A stretch of 64,000 nt of DNA. Origin: Cristatella mucedo. Lineage: Eukaryota; Bryozoa; Phylactolaemata; Cristatellidae. Shown here one piece after another: positions 1 through 12,274 of this stretch. The notes under the pieces were generated by a model. That model worked only from the letters and a program-made list of their open reading frames with translations. It ran no database searches and was not told where the DNA came from. The position numbers and the translations under genes are program-made. The DNA lies in NCBI GenBank assembly GCA_009760855.2, contig WPIO01000030.1, positions 3,691,501-3,755,500 on the forward strand, read 5' to 3'. Positions within the stretch are counted from its first letter, which is position 1. Each line of letters starts with the position of its first letter.

Positions 1-231
1 CGCGCACGTTGGAGCCGCAAGATCCCCGCCGCCGCCATTGCTCAGGTAGGATTCGCCTGTCGTGAAGAGCACAGCTCCATGATAGCTAATTTAGTAAGCG
101 ATCGCCTGGTGGCAGCTTGCGCTGGACAGTAGGTGCACTGCAACTTGTTCGCAGTGCCAATGGGTCCGCGGGAAATGCGCCCACATTGTCCCGACGGTAC
201 GGCGGTACGGCGACGCAGCGGTGCGGCTTAC

Positions 232-301
232 CAACTGCCTGAAGGTATGCCTCAAAATTCACGCTCTCGTCCAGAACCCACTTTCCCAGGTGGCTGTCCA
301 T
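232..301 (-). CDS. Fatty-acid-binding protein gene 1, exon 1 (partial gene)
   Basis: The ATG at 301 opens a 23-codon reading frame plus one base, ending in a splice donor (G|gtaagc) at 232/231. The peptide begins MDSHLGKWVLDESVNFEAYL and continues QAVG. It has the FABP first-exon signature: G-x-W in the first beta strand, then the S-x-N-F-x-x-Y-L helix. Animal FABP genes normally have a first exon of about 70-76 nt ending in phase 1, as here. FABPs are 14-15 kDa cytosolic beta-barrels that bind and carry long-chain fatty acids. Exons 2-4 would lie beyond the left edge. The paralogous exon at 28765-28840 supports the call. The ORF past the donor (to 86) is intron read-through. Confidence 0.75.
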
Positions 302-1030
302 ACTCGTGCGCTGAGGTCGAGAGGTCGGGATGCAATGAGATCGCCGATGGCGGCGGCGACTCCTTACATCAGCTGTCCAAGCTGCTCAGCCAACCGACGT
401 GCCTCTTAAAAAAGGCTTGTGCGACGCCTTATCTAGCAGTACAAACAGTTGATAGCGCGGCTGCTGTTGACGCAGAGCTCGTACCGTGATTCAGTCGGTG
501 GGCGTAGTGTTTGATTTGCACCGCCGCGCGCGCGGACCTGGCACGGCGTGATCCTTGGGATCAGCGTGGCTGACCGAGCGCGGCCACAAAAGCGACGCGC
601 GCGTGCACGACGAGCGCCCAACCTCGCTTTAAATTAATCTGCTAATCGTGGCAATCGCCAAGCGCCTTTGCTTGCGCAAATAATAAAGAAGACTACGCGT
701 TGCGACACATAGAGGCGCGACGGCTTCGAGCACTGCCGGCCGCCGCCGCTGGCTCAGGGCGAAGAGACGCACTCGCGGCGGGTGCAGGTGCGCTGCAGAA
801 AGTCGGCGGTGCAGAAAGTCGGCGTCGCACCTCGTAGGCCCGAGATAAGCTACCGCACGCCTAACCGCGAGGCCTGGAGTTGCGGCGAAGGGAGAGCGAA
901 GTCGTTCGTCTCGCACTGCGGGCCAATCAGCGGCTCGCTTGCTCACGCACCCGCGGCCGTCACGCGACCTGCCTAGCAGACGTATCGCACTGCGATCGAT
1001 GGTCAGCGGCGGTATCCGCCCACTCTATTC
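302..1030. other. CpG-rich flank upstream of FABP exon 1
   Basis: CpG dinucleotides are frequent here. On the minus strand this is the 5' flank of FABP gene 1. A weak TATA-like run, TTTTTTAAGAG, lies near 402-412, about 100 bases from the ATG. No coding segment is supported; the ORFs present show no recognisable domain. Confidence 0.25.
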
Positions 1031-1039
1031 GTGGCTGCC

Positions 1040-1200
1040 TCTAAATAAATAAAATAAATATGAATCATTTGTGTAGCGCCCCAAGAGAGCTTAGTCTACA
1101 TTCAGACGCTTCACGTACGCCCCGGGGCTCGAGCCCACGACCTCAGACAGACCTTGGTCCCTGGGGCGAGCACTTTAACCGCTGGACCAAACCAACTCTA
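1040..1200 (-). mobile_element. tRNA-derived SINE (family 1), with LINE-like 3' hairpin
   Basis: On the minus strand the tRNA-like head starts TGGTTTGGTCCAGCGGTTAA (A-box-like) and has a B-box-like GGGCTCGAGCCC about 50 bases later. A tail follows with AAGCGTCTGAA...GGGGCGCTACACAAAT, then a (TTTA)n run. The tail hairpin matches the 3' end of LINE family A in this window, as expected of a SINE that borrows LINE machinery. Related copies are at 28430-28570 and, as fragments, 42010-42090 and 42155-42260. Confidence 0.75.
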
Positions 1201-1204
1201 GTTC

Positions 1205-1693
1205 GCACGCGCGTCGAGATGACCACGCACGAGCGTCTCGCTCGCGATGCATTTCAGGCGCGCGCCGCATTTCCGGCTGCGTTGCTGCCGGTGCTCCTGC
1301 GTTGCTAGGCTCGCGTTCTTTGTAGCGGCGGCGATGCGACTTCATTCCGCTTGACTTCCGCAGCGGTGGGTGCTTACAAAAAGGGCGCAGCAGCGGTCGT
1401 AAAATTTCCTCCGGTAGGTGAGCCGAGCGGAAGTTTAAACCCGCCTCCCGTCACGGCCTGCTTTCCGTACGCGCAGCGCTCAGCGCGTCAGCTTTCTCGA
1501 CCGGAGTCGGCCAGTCGCTTAATAGTTGCCCGCAAGGCTACTGCCGCCGGAGTCGCAGCAGCAGCACTACTGGCACTTGGCTGCGAGAGGTGCTCGCTCG
1601 AGCGCGGCCGTCCTGGCAGGCAGCCACCACCAAGCCGCCAGAGCGGATCGAGGTCGAATCGTGTCGCTGCCAAGCCAAGGCAATCGTCTGTCT

Positions 1694-1730
<37 letters not shown>

Positions 1731-2155
1731 GACATCCGCTCAGACGGCTCGAGCTCTAGGCTGCCGTTGTCCCGTGATCGTAGGCGCGGCGAAAGGAGTC
1801 TCGCAGCGTCGCTGTTAGGAGGCTGAGCGTCGCACTGCGGCCATTTTACTTTGATCCCGGTCGCGAAATACGACTTGCATCTCCGCTACGCATGCTGTCC
1901 TTTCCAAAGAGAAAGTAGAATCTTCTTTCACTCGAAATCTCGTCACGCCCGACGCACCTGCTGCAAAGGAAGCTTGGCGTCGCTGTGCGGAGCTGCGTTC
2001 AAAATAGTCGTCAAAGCTTGGCCATGCTTGTTACTAGCGCCTTTTCCGGGCGAGCATTAAAACCTCCGCGAGGCTGAGCCGCTGCCTGGCGGCTCGTTTG
2101 CCGGAAGCAGAGCTTTGTACACACGCTCTCTCGCCATCACTTGACGTCTGAGCAC
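1205..2155. other. GC-rich unassigned sequence
   Basis: Apart from the CGG repeat I see no supported exon, RNA gene or transposon here. CpG content is high, so a promoter or CpG island is possible but not shown. Confidence 0.2.
1694..1730. repeat. (CGG)n trinucleotide repeat
   Basis: About twelve uninterrupted CGG units lie in a GC-rich stretch. Long ORFs across it, poly-Ala, poly-Gly or poly-Arg depending on frame, are consequences of the repeat and are not taken as genes. Confidence 0.9.
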
Positions 2156-2157
2156 TG

Positions 2158-2265
2158 GATAATAATAATAATAATAATAGTAAAAATGCATTTGGTATAG
2201 AGCCCTCAGAGAACTCACTCTCTTTGTAGGCACTTTACATTTGCTGCAAAGGGAAGCACTCAGAT
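2158..2265 (-). mobile_element. LINE family A, 3'-end fragment
   Basis: A (TAA)n tail is followed by the family A terminus: an imperfect GAGCCCTCAGAGAACTC...GGCACTTTACATTTGCTGCAAAG block, as at 9655, 33065 and 48385. Only about 100 bp of the 3' untranslated end remains, typical of strong 5' truncation. Confidence 0.75.
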
Positions 2266-2399
2266 CGAGCGCTGCGTAGCCGCGAAGCAGCTCAGACGAA
2301 GTAACGACACTGGCAGCCGCGAGCACAAGTCTGCTTTGACTGAAGCGACTCGGCCGCAAGCGGAAAAGGCAGAGCCAGGACCTCGGCAGCACTCGGCCG

Positions 2400-5300
2400 C
2401 TTGTTACTGGGATGTTAAAGCAAGTGAAGTCGGCGGCGGCTCAGGAGGCGAGGAGAAGAGGAAAACAGTTACTGCGAGTTTCCTTTAATCGTGACACTTG
2501 CAGGCACTTGACAAAAGTCGGCAATTAGGTCAGACAGCCAGGTGTGCGGAGCCCCAGCGAAAGTCATATCGTTAATGAGAACTTAAAAAATCTATCACAA
2601 CGAGCCATAGTTTCCAGTATTTGCCTTGAAATTGGGAATGCGCCACAGATTGTCTTATAACCTGAGTTGAATATAGACGCTGCGTTTAGGAACAAGCGCA
2701 CGACTAATTGATTAAGTTTAAGCCCATCAGACCTACGCTGCAAACGGTATGCATTGATCTGAGCAAATTAATATTGCTGTGAGTGCGAGATTCCATATTA
2801 AGTTATGGCACCTTCAAATTGGACTTTTATTTTAGGGGCGCAAACGTTGTCTTGACCGACAACGTGACTGCAATCGGCAACTAAAGTTTTGTCCTAGCTT
2901 TCTGATTGCCCAAGTTAGAAGCTTACGGAAGCTATAGCTAGGCAGAGAGCCCGTTTTCATCTTTCTGACAGAACATCTCTACACACGATTCATTTAACAC
3001 GTGGTGAAACTGAATGCCACGCGACGTTAAAAAAGGACGCAAAAAAGGTCTCAGAATGATAAAGGAAGCGACGGTAACAACAGCTGCACAAGCCTGAGAA
3101 AACAAGCATGCTGCGTTTCAAAGCTTCCAGGCCATCTGAGGTATACAATGTCTGCTCAGTGTCTAAAGGCGATATAGGATGCATGGGAAGACCAACTCGG
3201 GGACTAAATTCTGAGCGCTAAAATTAGAATCATACCGCGATAACCTTGGGCTGCATTCAGCTTGGGCTTAGATAGGATTTTCAAGAAACTTCTCAGGAAA
3301 ACGATGAGCCAACACCTAAGCGAGACGTAAGTAGAAGACTAGTCGCTGGCTGGCGAACCTACACAATTAATCGTAGGAAGCACTTCTTGAAGGCAACTTT
3401 GAGGGAAGTCGTGAATCTTAGCGTTTTGCTTGCGAGGAACATAAGCAGACGGCATTGGTCGCTGTTCTCCTTACTATGCCTCAAAGAAACTGAGGCTAGA
3501 ATAATCAGCGTGTGTGCTTAAATGCGCCCAGCCTTCTTTAAAAATCGTAGCCACGCTCACGGCGGCCATCTTATTCTTGAGCAGTTTGTCAGGTCGGTGA
3601 CGAGCGGTGGATAGGAAACTAATCAGAGCGGCGAGCCGGCCAGGTCTTGGTGGGTCTAGTGTCTCGTGGTGGCTCGTGTCCCTGAATCCTCATGCAAGTG
3701 CTCCGGAAAGCCGCACTCTGTCATCAACAGGCTCAAGAATGCCCTGGAGCGAAAAACCGTAACTTGTCATGGAAATGCTTTCATATCCCATTTCCAAATG
3801 GAGGTGTCTCAAGGGAAATTCACTTAGCTAGGCCTCGATTACACACCAGTATGTACAGTTTGTGTTTATGCATTCTAGTGATAGGCATCTAGTCCTTCCA
3901 AACCCTTATCTAGCATGGCTCTGGCGTTCTTCTCATGCTTGGAAACTAACAAGTTGGCTGGTCTTTTTACATATCGTAACTATTAAAATAAGTCGATTAC
4001 TGCAAAACTCTTCTTTTTTCAATTCTGCTAGCTCTATGTAGAGTATCATACTGTCTAAAACATCCATACTCTCATAGTCACGGCCGTGCTATTTTCTATG
4101 GTAGCGCTTGGTAAAATGATGTACCAAGTTTTGGGCACCTCGATGCAGATGCTCGACGCCTAGCTCAGGGGGTGATTGTTGGCTGGTAGCAGGCGGGACA
4201 GTTCGTGCGTGTGACTGGGACAGGCTTCGTCGCATGTGGACCCAACGCACTTCACCTCTAACCATGTCATTGTTGTTGACATTGTATATTTGATTACCAA
4301 CTATCTGGCTCCTGCTTCAGTTTAAGTTATCGTGGCCTTTGTATCAAGTTTCAGCATGCAAGCAAAATTAGCGCAGAGCAGCAGACTCCTATATGATCGG
4401 CTGGCTGAAGAATGCCTAATCTGGCTCCTGCTTGGCACATTGAATAGCTGAAGATCGTGCACGGCGGCTCCCGCCTCTTACCGGCTTACGACGAGTTGCT
4501 GTCGGCTACTAAGGCCAATAAAACAGGGCGAGACGATTTCGGTCTCAACCTTCGATGGGGTCACGGTTAAATCCAACGAGTAGCGTATCGCAGAAGTCAT
4601 TCTGCACCTTTTCAAAAGCATCCACCTCCGCACTCACTGAGACCACTCGGGCAGTCGTCGAAGCAGCAGCGTGAGTGAGGGAGGGCGTGGCTGCCACAGA
4701 GCATCTGCTGACCTCCGAAGTGCGTGCTCTCCTCCTGATGCCGCGTGGTCTGGGCGGCGGTGCCTCTTCTTCGTCTTGCATTTCGAGGACGGGCAGGCTA
4801 TGGCTCGTGCTGCTCACGAAACCTGATTTATAATGACAAGAGGCTAACTTGACTTGCCGCCTGCACTCCACGCTCGCCAAACCTACTATGCTAAGCAACG
4901 GCGGCTGCTGGCCAGGAATCGTTCAAGCCTGGCAGCTTGCCGTAGGTCTCTTCCTGTTTCGTTACCAAGCCACCACATCACCCGGCTATTGGGCAGATTC
5001 AAGGGGATGCCGACGTGCCTTTTGTACTGCCAGAGGGGCTTTGGTAACGAGCCGGCACTTCCGCTGCACTCGCCAGGGGCCGGCGAAGGGCAACCGCGAT
5101 CGCCTCTGGCCATTTGCCAGTCGCCAGTCGCCAGCTTCCAAGCCGGCGACAGTGGGATCGCCGCTGCTGCGCATCAGTTTCATGGCTCCTGAAGTTAGCC
5201 TTTCCCGTACTGCTTTCGGTACTGTTCAGAGACCTCTTGTGCTGCATTTTTTACTGCCCGTAACTAAATGACAAACGACTCCTCCAGCCTCTATTCGGGC

Positions 5301-5890
5301 AAAGCAAGGCGACCAGGTCGGCCATGCTCGAAAGCTCGTCTCGGTTATCTTTGACAACGACTGCTCAAGTCATTTTAGGAGGGTTGGATGTGGATGAATG
5401 GGCGCTCATTTGCCACTCATTGTGACTGTTTTGCACTCCACCGTGGACTCATACTCTTTGTTCCATTCAGTATTCTTTAGAAACTGCGGTTCGACGGTTC
5501 CCTCATGCAGCTCAATTTGGCACTCTGCAAGAGCGAATTCTTTAACGCTCTGATTGAGCCATGATTAGATCACTATTTTCTCAAATGAGACTTGTATGCC
5601 ACGCACTCTTCGCTGTCATTTTGATCGGTAGCAATTATGAAAGAAACGCCTGATTAGCAGGAGTATTCATGCACCACTTGCTGTAGCTTGTGCACCTGCT
5701 GTTGACTTCGTCATTATCTTAATGTCATTATGAGCTGCACGATTTCCTCAAGAGGATTCGATGAATTCCTTCAGGCTTTGTCCTTCTTGTAGGCGTCAAA
5801 TTAGGTACAAATAAATTACTCATTGTGTATTCACTTATTTTTTTTTAGAGCTTTAGGATTAAATGAGTCCTTAGTTTTCTGGCTACAAAG
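2400..5890. other. Unassigned sequence
   Basis: No exon, RNA or repeat family could be recognised. A 117-codon minus-strand ORF at 4545-4898 lies in locally GC-rich sequence with basic and proline-rich low-complexity segments. It resembles no family I know and has no clear splice context, so it is not called a gene. Confidence 0.2.
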
Positions 5891-6164
5891 TTGGAGGGAG
5901 AATATAAAGATCTCAAAATAAACGACGGACCCCTTAACGTTCCTTCTTCTTTCGTACAGCCAGATCAATCAAGACTGGTTGTGGAGTCGGTGTTATCGCA
6001 CGCTCGTCCTTTAATTTCTAGCCGTTTGCAGTCCACTCGATGCAGTCTTTCAAATCTCTTATTTCGAGTTCACCAGTCAACAAGCTGCCAACGGCGGCAG
6101 TAGTCTATCACCTCTAAGTACCAAGTTATCCTTTATGTTAAATTTCTCTGATCTCCTTTTGGTT

Positions 6165-6440
6165 CTTACGCAACGACATATACCATCCTGCTGCCGAATA
6201 TGGCTCATCCTTTACAGCAGTCCTGAGCAGCTACTTCTATGCTACCCACTACCTCAACTGCTCTCCTGACTCTGCTATGCTTCCCACTTTCTCTTTGTTG
6301 CGCGAGACGAAGTCTGTTGGCTACCGAATGCGTACCGAAAGCCGCTTAGGCTGTGAGTTCGCTACATTAACAATCTCCTGCGTAACACCCACATGGTCTT
6401 TATGACTTTGTGGAGTTACAGTAGGAGATAAATACATTCA
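6165..6440 (+). mobile_element. LINE family B, 3' fragment
   Basis: The sequence matches the family B C-terminal reverse-transcriptase region and 3' end: ...CTGCCGAATATGGCTCATCC, then CTATGCTTCCCACTTTCTC, then GACTTTGTGGAGTTACAG and GGAGATAAATACATTC. The same segment recurs at 11015, 40990, 45185 and 50150. Stop codons and small indels show it is dead. Confidence 0.8.
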
Positions 6441-6474
6441 TAAATTTTGTGTACAAGAAAGCGATCTTTCTTCA

Positions 6475-7990
6475 TTATGAATGATTTTAATATTCATTTT
6501 GATAACCTATCTGACGCCTTCAGCACTTAATCTTTTGCACTGACTGACTCATTTTCTCTCGTGGCTCGTGTGCATGGCCCTACTCACATCAAATGTCACA
6601 TGCACGACCAAATTTTCTCCAGCACCTGCACTCTATCATCACCAATTATTTGAAAATTCTGCTGATCTTACCACATGCAGGTCTCCTTCAGCCTGTGTGC
6701 CCTCCTCTGCACCCAAGATCCCCAGTTAATAGCGAAAACTTAAGATCGTTGACATCTATATTGTCCGCACGAGAATTTCTTCTTCAGCGATGCTGCTCAA
6801 TCCCTCTTCAAACCTATTATCATTAGTAGAGTGCTACAACATGACGCTAGCAGAAATGCTTGATGAATTTGCACCTCTGACTAAGCGCACAGTGCGTCCT
6901 CGACCAGACAGCCTATGGTTTACCTCAGACATTAGACTAGCTAGGTCTACCTTGCACAAGCTGGAAAAAGAAAACAAAAGATCAAGAGCGACTGCCGATG
7001 TGATTGCCGGCACAATCTAGGCTTCCGCATATATGCAGATGACACTCAGTTGTACCTTTACTTCGATCGCTCTATGCCCTGAGTGGTATTCTCTCAACTC
7101 CCTTGCTATATGTATTGATGACATCCACATGTTGATGGCAATAAACTTTTTTAAATTGAATGCCAATAAAACAATCCACTAGCTATCTGCAAGCCAAGTT
7201 TGATTCAGATATTGAAAAATCTAACACTTAAAATCGGCTCTGCCAGCAAATATCTTGTTGAATCTGCACGAAATCTGGGTGTCCTGTTCCAGTGACCTTT
7301 CATTAGACGACCACATAAGCTCCTAAGTCAAGTCTGCCTTCTGGACTTACTTAGATAGGGATACTACATTAAAGTTGGCCCATGCATTTGCCACGTCTCG
7401 TCTCAACTTCTGTAACTCACTGCTTGCTGGTCTAAAAGCTTGCGAAATCAGGTGCTTACATTTGGTGCAATACTCTGCAGCTAAGCTTGTCCATCGTGAA
7501 AGTCGCAGTTACTTTATCACAATACTTCTCGCCGACCTGCACTGGCTTCTAATCAAGCAACGCATCGATTTCAAGGTTTTGTCACTCACTTTCAGGTCTC
7601 TTGATTCTTTGACTCAAGCCTACCTATCAGATCTACTCCCCGACTAGACTAAGCATCGTTCCGACCATCTTCTCCGAAATAACTGTTTACCCATACCTCG
7701 TAAATATCTCAAATAATTTGAAGGCCGTGTCCTTTATCTATTAGTTCGTATATTCCCAAAGCCTGAAACTCAGTTTCAACTTGCTTCACATTACCCGGCT
7801 TGACCACACTTAAAAAGAAACTAAAACGCACCTATTTATCACAGCATTTAGTGGATACCTGCAATTCGTCCTTCGTTCGCTTATACGTGCTGACAATGTT
7901 CATGCTGCCACTAGCATTCGATGAAGCTTCTTTTTAGCTTATGTAAAGATTAATTTCTCTGAGGACGCTATGCATATGCATTATCATCAT
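6475..7990 (+). mobile_element. LINE family A, decayed copy with internal deletion
   Basis: Translation in shifting frames gives family A endonuclease pieces (the FNVHFDNLSDAF-like motif near 6480, then EFAPLTKRTVRPRPD near 6865). Around 7010 it jumps straight to the reverse-transcriptase active-site region ([11 protein letters not shown]). Compared with the full copy at 33-36.7 kb, the segment coding the N-terminal half of the RT is missing. The C-terminal part ([20 protein letters not shown]) follows near 7540-7610. Many stops and frameshifts. Confidence 0.85.
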
Positions 7991-7994
7991 AATT

Positions 7995-8880
7995 TATAAT
8001 TATAAACTATATGTCTAGGCTGGCCGGGTTTAACTCGTGCCTTGGACTCTGGATGAGCGATGGATGGGGTAATATTTTTTAAGGAAACCTGCGTTTCTAG
8101 TAAAGAGTCCCTATTGTCGGCCATGATTCCTGCTGCAAAGCAGGAGCTCTCGACTTGTGCTAACCTAAGGCCATTTCAGGTTTTTACGTATGAGTACACA
8201 AACAGGTAAAGCCAAACAGGTGGCAAATATCATGCAAGGCAATTCTTTTGCCGTTACGTTTAGCGTGTGTTGAGGTAATTTACCTCTTTTCTTCAGATAT
8301 CTGCCAAAGGGGCATCTTTACTAAAGATATACTGGCCTTATGCTACTACCAATAAGGTGCAGCGATCAATGCTTGAAATATGACATGTAGGTAAAACTGG
8401 CTTGTAAGATCAATTCAAGATTTGACTTAAGAAATACTAAATGAAGCACCGGGCCAGTATCCTAGAGGCTTCTGGATCGCGCCCAGCTCCTCGAGTTGAG
8501 TTTTCTTCCGTGCTCAGTCCTAATGAAGATAGCAATGGCCGTTGTTTTTCTTAAAATCTCTTCCCTTTTGCTGCTTTTCAACTGTCTTCAATTGCTTATT
8601 TTAAAATTATGTAAAACCCAGAGAATGAGGCAGTGCACGCCCAAGAGCTGCAGTCAAATATCTTTTTTATTTTAGTATTACTATCGCACCAATTTTTCAA
8701 TTCATTTCAAGAACTAGTTCAATGAACATCGTTACTTAGTTTACGTCAAGTATTTCTCAAATGCCGATGAACTAAAACTCAGGCTGCTTACCTTATGCAA
8801 GGCCACTTATTGCCTACACCCACCTTTATGCCGTTAAAAATGACTTGGGCATGTTCACACTCCTTCACTGCTTCATGCTG
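7995..8880. other. Unassigned AT-rich sequence
   Basis: I see no supported gene, RNA or recognisable repeat here. Confidence 0.2.
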
Positions 8881-8884
8881 ATGG

Positions 8885-9600
8885 TTGTAATGATAATAAT
8901 ACCACGGCAATAAATGTGTATAGTGCCAACAGAGAAATAAATCTCACTCCAAGCACTTTAAATATGCTGCAAAAGAAACATGATGATATGGTCACTGGTA
9001 ACCTTCATAGTGTCAACATGCAAAATATAGTTAATGAGGAAATGCAAAATTTTAACATGCAAATATGGTTAGTCGTAGCATGCACAGTGTCAGTACGCAT
9101 AAACAAAAATGGACAAGTCACAGGCACCCAGCCAATTCTGTGAGAAAACTTTGCGTTTTTTGCTTCTTTTTGAATATTGTCAAGTCTCGGAATATCGGGA
9201 CGTGAGTCGGGTGTGATTTCCAGGTTTTGAGAGCACACTAACTAAAAGCACAATCTCCAAAGGATTTCAGCTTCTTTCGAGACGTAGCTAAAAGACTTGA
9301 GACAGAAGATACAATATGATATAGAGCCGGTTCGGGTCGTTAAGAAGGACTTAAGGTGGCACTTGTACGTCCACGATGCTACGTCCTAGCTGCAGCGTTT
9401 TTCTCTAACTGACTGTACAACTCTTAATGCACGGGCCGGAAGACCTTCAAGTAGCGTGTTTCAGGGTTCTAGAAGGGATTTGCCAAATATATGGACCACC
9501 TTTGCTGTGGTATCGTTATCTAAACAGCCCAAATTTTTGCAACTGTTACTGAGCTGAATGTTGAAAGACTTAAATGCCGTGCTGATGCTGTTGCCTAGTG
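8885..9600 (-). mobile_element. LINE family A-related, old 3' copy
   Basis: The order of diagnostic blocks on the minus strand is that of family A: terminal hairpin region near 8915, the ATGCACAGTGTCAG block near 9080, then RT C-terminal sequence up to 9600. Divergence is far greater than in the neighbouring copy starting at 9604. The 9440-9600 part resembles the subfamily at 37.5-37.8 kb (GLPACN/LGKDT region). Confidence 0.7.
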
Positions 9601-9603
9601 AAG

Positions 9604-9643
<40 letters not shown>

Positions 9644-10590
9644 AATGTACATGATAAAGCGCCCCCTGAGAACTCAATCTTTTTCTAGGCGCTTTACATT
9701 TGCTGCAAAGGGAAACGCGATTGAATCGTGAGTAATATGCTTGATAAACAACACGAATATCATGTTTAGGAGTGACATGCACTGGTTCAGCATGCAAGTG
9801 TGGTTAGTGGCAGCATGCACAGTGTCAGCACGCGTAAGCACATGAAGGACGAATCACAGGGACCCACTAAATGCTGTCCTAAATAGGTGTGTTTTCAGCT
9901 CTTTTTAAATGTGGTCAAGTCAGGGGATGCTCTGACGCAAGTTGGGAGGGAGTTCCAGGCTTTGGGAGCACACGAACTGAATGCACGGTCTCCAAAGGAT
10001 TTGATGTTTGTACGAGGTATTGGTAAACTGTTAGATTCCGAAAAGCGGGTGGTACGATGCTTGGCCTGGTGAGGGAGTAGATCTGAGAGATAGGCTGGAG
10101 CCAAAGAATGAAGTGACCTAAAAGTGAACGATTAAACCTTGAAGTCGATGCGTTGCTTGACTGGTAGCCAGTACAGGTCGGCGAGAAGTGGTGTGACGTA
10201 GCAACTGCGACGCTCACAACAGACAAGCCTAGCTGCGGAGTTTTGCACTAGCTGCAAACGCCTGATCGCACATGCCGGTAGGTCAGCAAGCAGTAAGTTA
10301 CAGAAGTCAAGGCTAGATGTCACAAATGCATGGATCAACTTAGACTTGGTATCCTTATCTAAACAAGCCCGAATTACAGCAGTGTTATCTAGCTCAAAGT
10401 AGGCAGACTTGATTGTGGAGCTGATGTGGTCGTCTAACGAGAGGTCGCTTTGGAACATGACACCTAGATTTCGAGCTGATTCAACAGGAGATATGCTGGC
10501 AGAGCCGATTTTGAGGTTAACCTTTTCCATTTCTGAATCGCACTGGGTTTTCCATAACTAGTAAGTTAGTTTTATCATCGTTAAGTTTTA
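9604..10590 (-). mobile_element. LINE family A, 5'-truncated copy
   Basis: It starts with a (TAA)n tail and the AAGCGCCCCCTGAGAACTC hairpin arm, then runs through the 3' UTR into the RT C-terminus ([14 protein letters not shown], then [18 protein letters not shown]) and the [15 protein letters not shown] motif near 10420. It breaks off near 10590. The tail abuts the older copy at 8885-9600, so this element inserted at the edge of that one. Confidence 0.85.
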
Positions 10591-11014
10591 GATATGGGTT
10601 TTGGTGCAAAAATCCTTTCTGGGCAAAGCGTCCCTAATTGTCTAAAATCGGCAGCGTATCGCTTGTTACCAGCGGGATGGATAATCTTAAGTTCCTTAAG
10701 GTAGAAATTAGTAAAAATGATGAAAGTTAGCGAAATTATCACGGGTATTTTCATTTAAATATAGAATAGTTTCAAACGTATAAAAATCCGGTTTATAATA
10801 GGATAAAAGAGACCTAAAACAAAGATACGCCGATAGATATCATTCAAAGTTCAAAATAATAGTGCCCGTTTGGAGGTTCGTACTTCAATTAAATGGTACG
10901 AGCTTAGGATTGAGTCTGACATGGTGATATCATGTCACTTTCATTTACATAAAATCTCATTTAATTTTAAAATCTAATGAGTTTCCGGGCAATTACAGCT
11001 GGTTGAAACGGAAC

Positions 11015-11420
11015 CTCAAAACTAAGTATCAATAGTAGCGCACACAACTATGGCACGAACAAGTATTGCTATGTAATGTAATGTGTCTCCGTCTGTAACT
11101 CCCTAAAGTCATAAAGACCATGTGAGTATTACGCAGGAGAGTTTTTTTTATAGCGCACTCACAGCCTAAGCGGCTTTCAGTACGCATTCGGTTGCCAACA
11201 GATTTCGTCTGACGCAACAAAGAGAAAGTGGGAAGCATAGCAGAGTCAGGAGAGCAGTTGAGGTAGTGAGTAGCATAGAAGTAGCAGTTCAGGACCGCTG
11301 AAAAAGATGAGCCATAGTCGGCAGCAGGAGAATAGTTGTCGTTGCGTAAGAGTTGTGGAAGCGCGTTCCACAGCTCTAGGACCTGCAGAGAAAGAAAGCT
11401 TCTAGTCACATAAAGGACTA
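11015..11420 (-). mobile_element. LINE family B, 3' fragment
   Basis: On the minus strand the frame reads LELWNALPQLLRNDNYSPAA then YFYATHYLNCSPDSAMLPTF, the conserved C-terminus of family B. After the coding end comes GGAGTTACAGACGGAGACAC and a tail of ACATT units. It is one of the least decayed B ends in the window and defines its 3' terminus. Confidence 0.8.
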
Positions 11421-11819
11421 TCTCACATGGATGAAGAACATGCTGTGAGAACAGGTTGGCTACAGATTTGTTTTCAATGGCGTCAAGTCAGCGAATGCTT
11501 CTAAGTCGGTCAATAGAGACGTCAAGGCCGTAGGTGTCTAGGAATAGAAGGCGGTGATTTTCACAGGACTTATAATTACAAGCTCCATCAAGTGACCAGA
11601 GTAAGAGAATTGTGGACGGAGGAACATCGAATGAATACGTGATGTACTTTCTGACGGCACACTTGTATTATTGTAAGAAATCCGATGAGATGGCTAGGCA
11701 ATGCATCATTTGGGGTCGCTGTCGTCCAGTCTACACGTGGTCATGGCGTCACCTCACAACGAAAAAGTCTGAGGAGTCAGTTGTTCAGATAAATACATCA
11801 GAACGAGAGATTGAAGGGA

Positions 11820-12270
11820 CCTGTGGGTCAATGGCAGGATCCTGAAGTCAATGCTCTGCTTTAAGGGAAGCCAGCACGAAATTGTGCAATGTGGCAGTTA
11901 ATTCATTGACAGCAGACAAGCCTTGGTGGCGATTTAACCATCTGCTACTGTCTTATAGCATAGGCAGGAGGACGAGCGAGGCGAGAGTTGCAGAAGAATA
12001 CGTGCGATGTGACAAACGCACACCTTGGCTGTGATGCACTTCTCTAGGTGCGCCTACATTGTTGCAATTCCTGGCAGCTGCGAGTAGGCACATTCGGTGG
12101 TGGTGCTGTCATCTAAAGGCAGGTCATTTTGTAACTTGAAATGCAGAATCCTTGCACATGCGACATGAGATATGCTGGCTGAGCTTATTTTGAGTATTGG
12201 TTGTTCCAGTTTGTGATTTATATTAGGCTTTCCCGTAACTATTCGGCTTTTTTAATCAAATTTGAGTAAT
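11820..12270 (-). mobile_element. Highly decayed LINE, family A-related
   Basis: Blocks such as GAGATATGCTGGCTGAGC near 12170 and CTGTCATCTAAAGGCAGGTC near 12110 parallel the family A segment found at 10430-10510. Divergence is high, so this is a relic or a related subfamily. The stretch 11420-11820 before it may belong to the same element but is not recognisable. Confidence 0.5.
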
Positions 12271-12274
12271 ACTA

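Noticed and set aside
1351..1826. Several overlapping ORFs up to 155 codons
   Set aside because: They are open because of high GC and the CGG repeat; opposite and overlapping frames are all equally open and no domain is visible.
4545..4898. 117-codon minus-strand ORF with an acidic and proline-rich stretch
   Set aside because: No recognisable domain, splice context or paralog in the window; the local GC bias explains the open frame.
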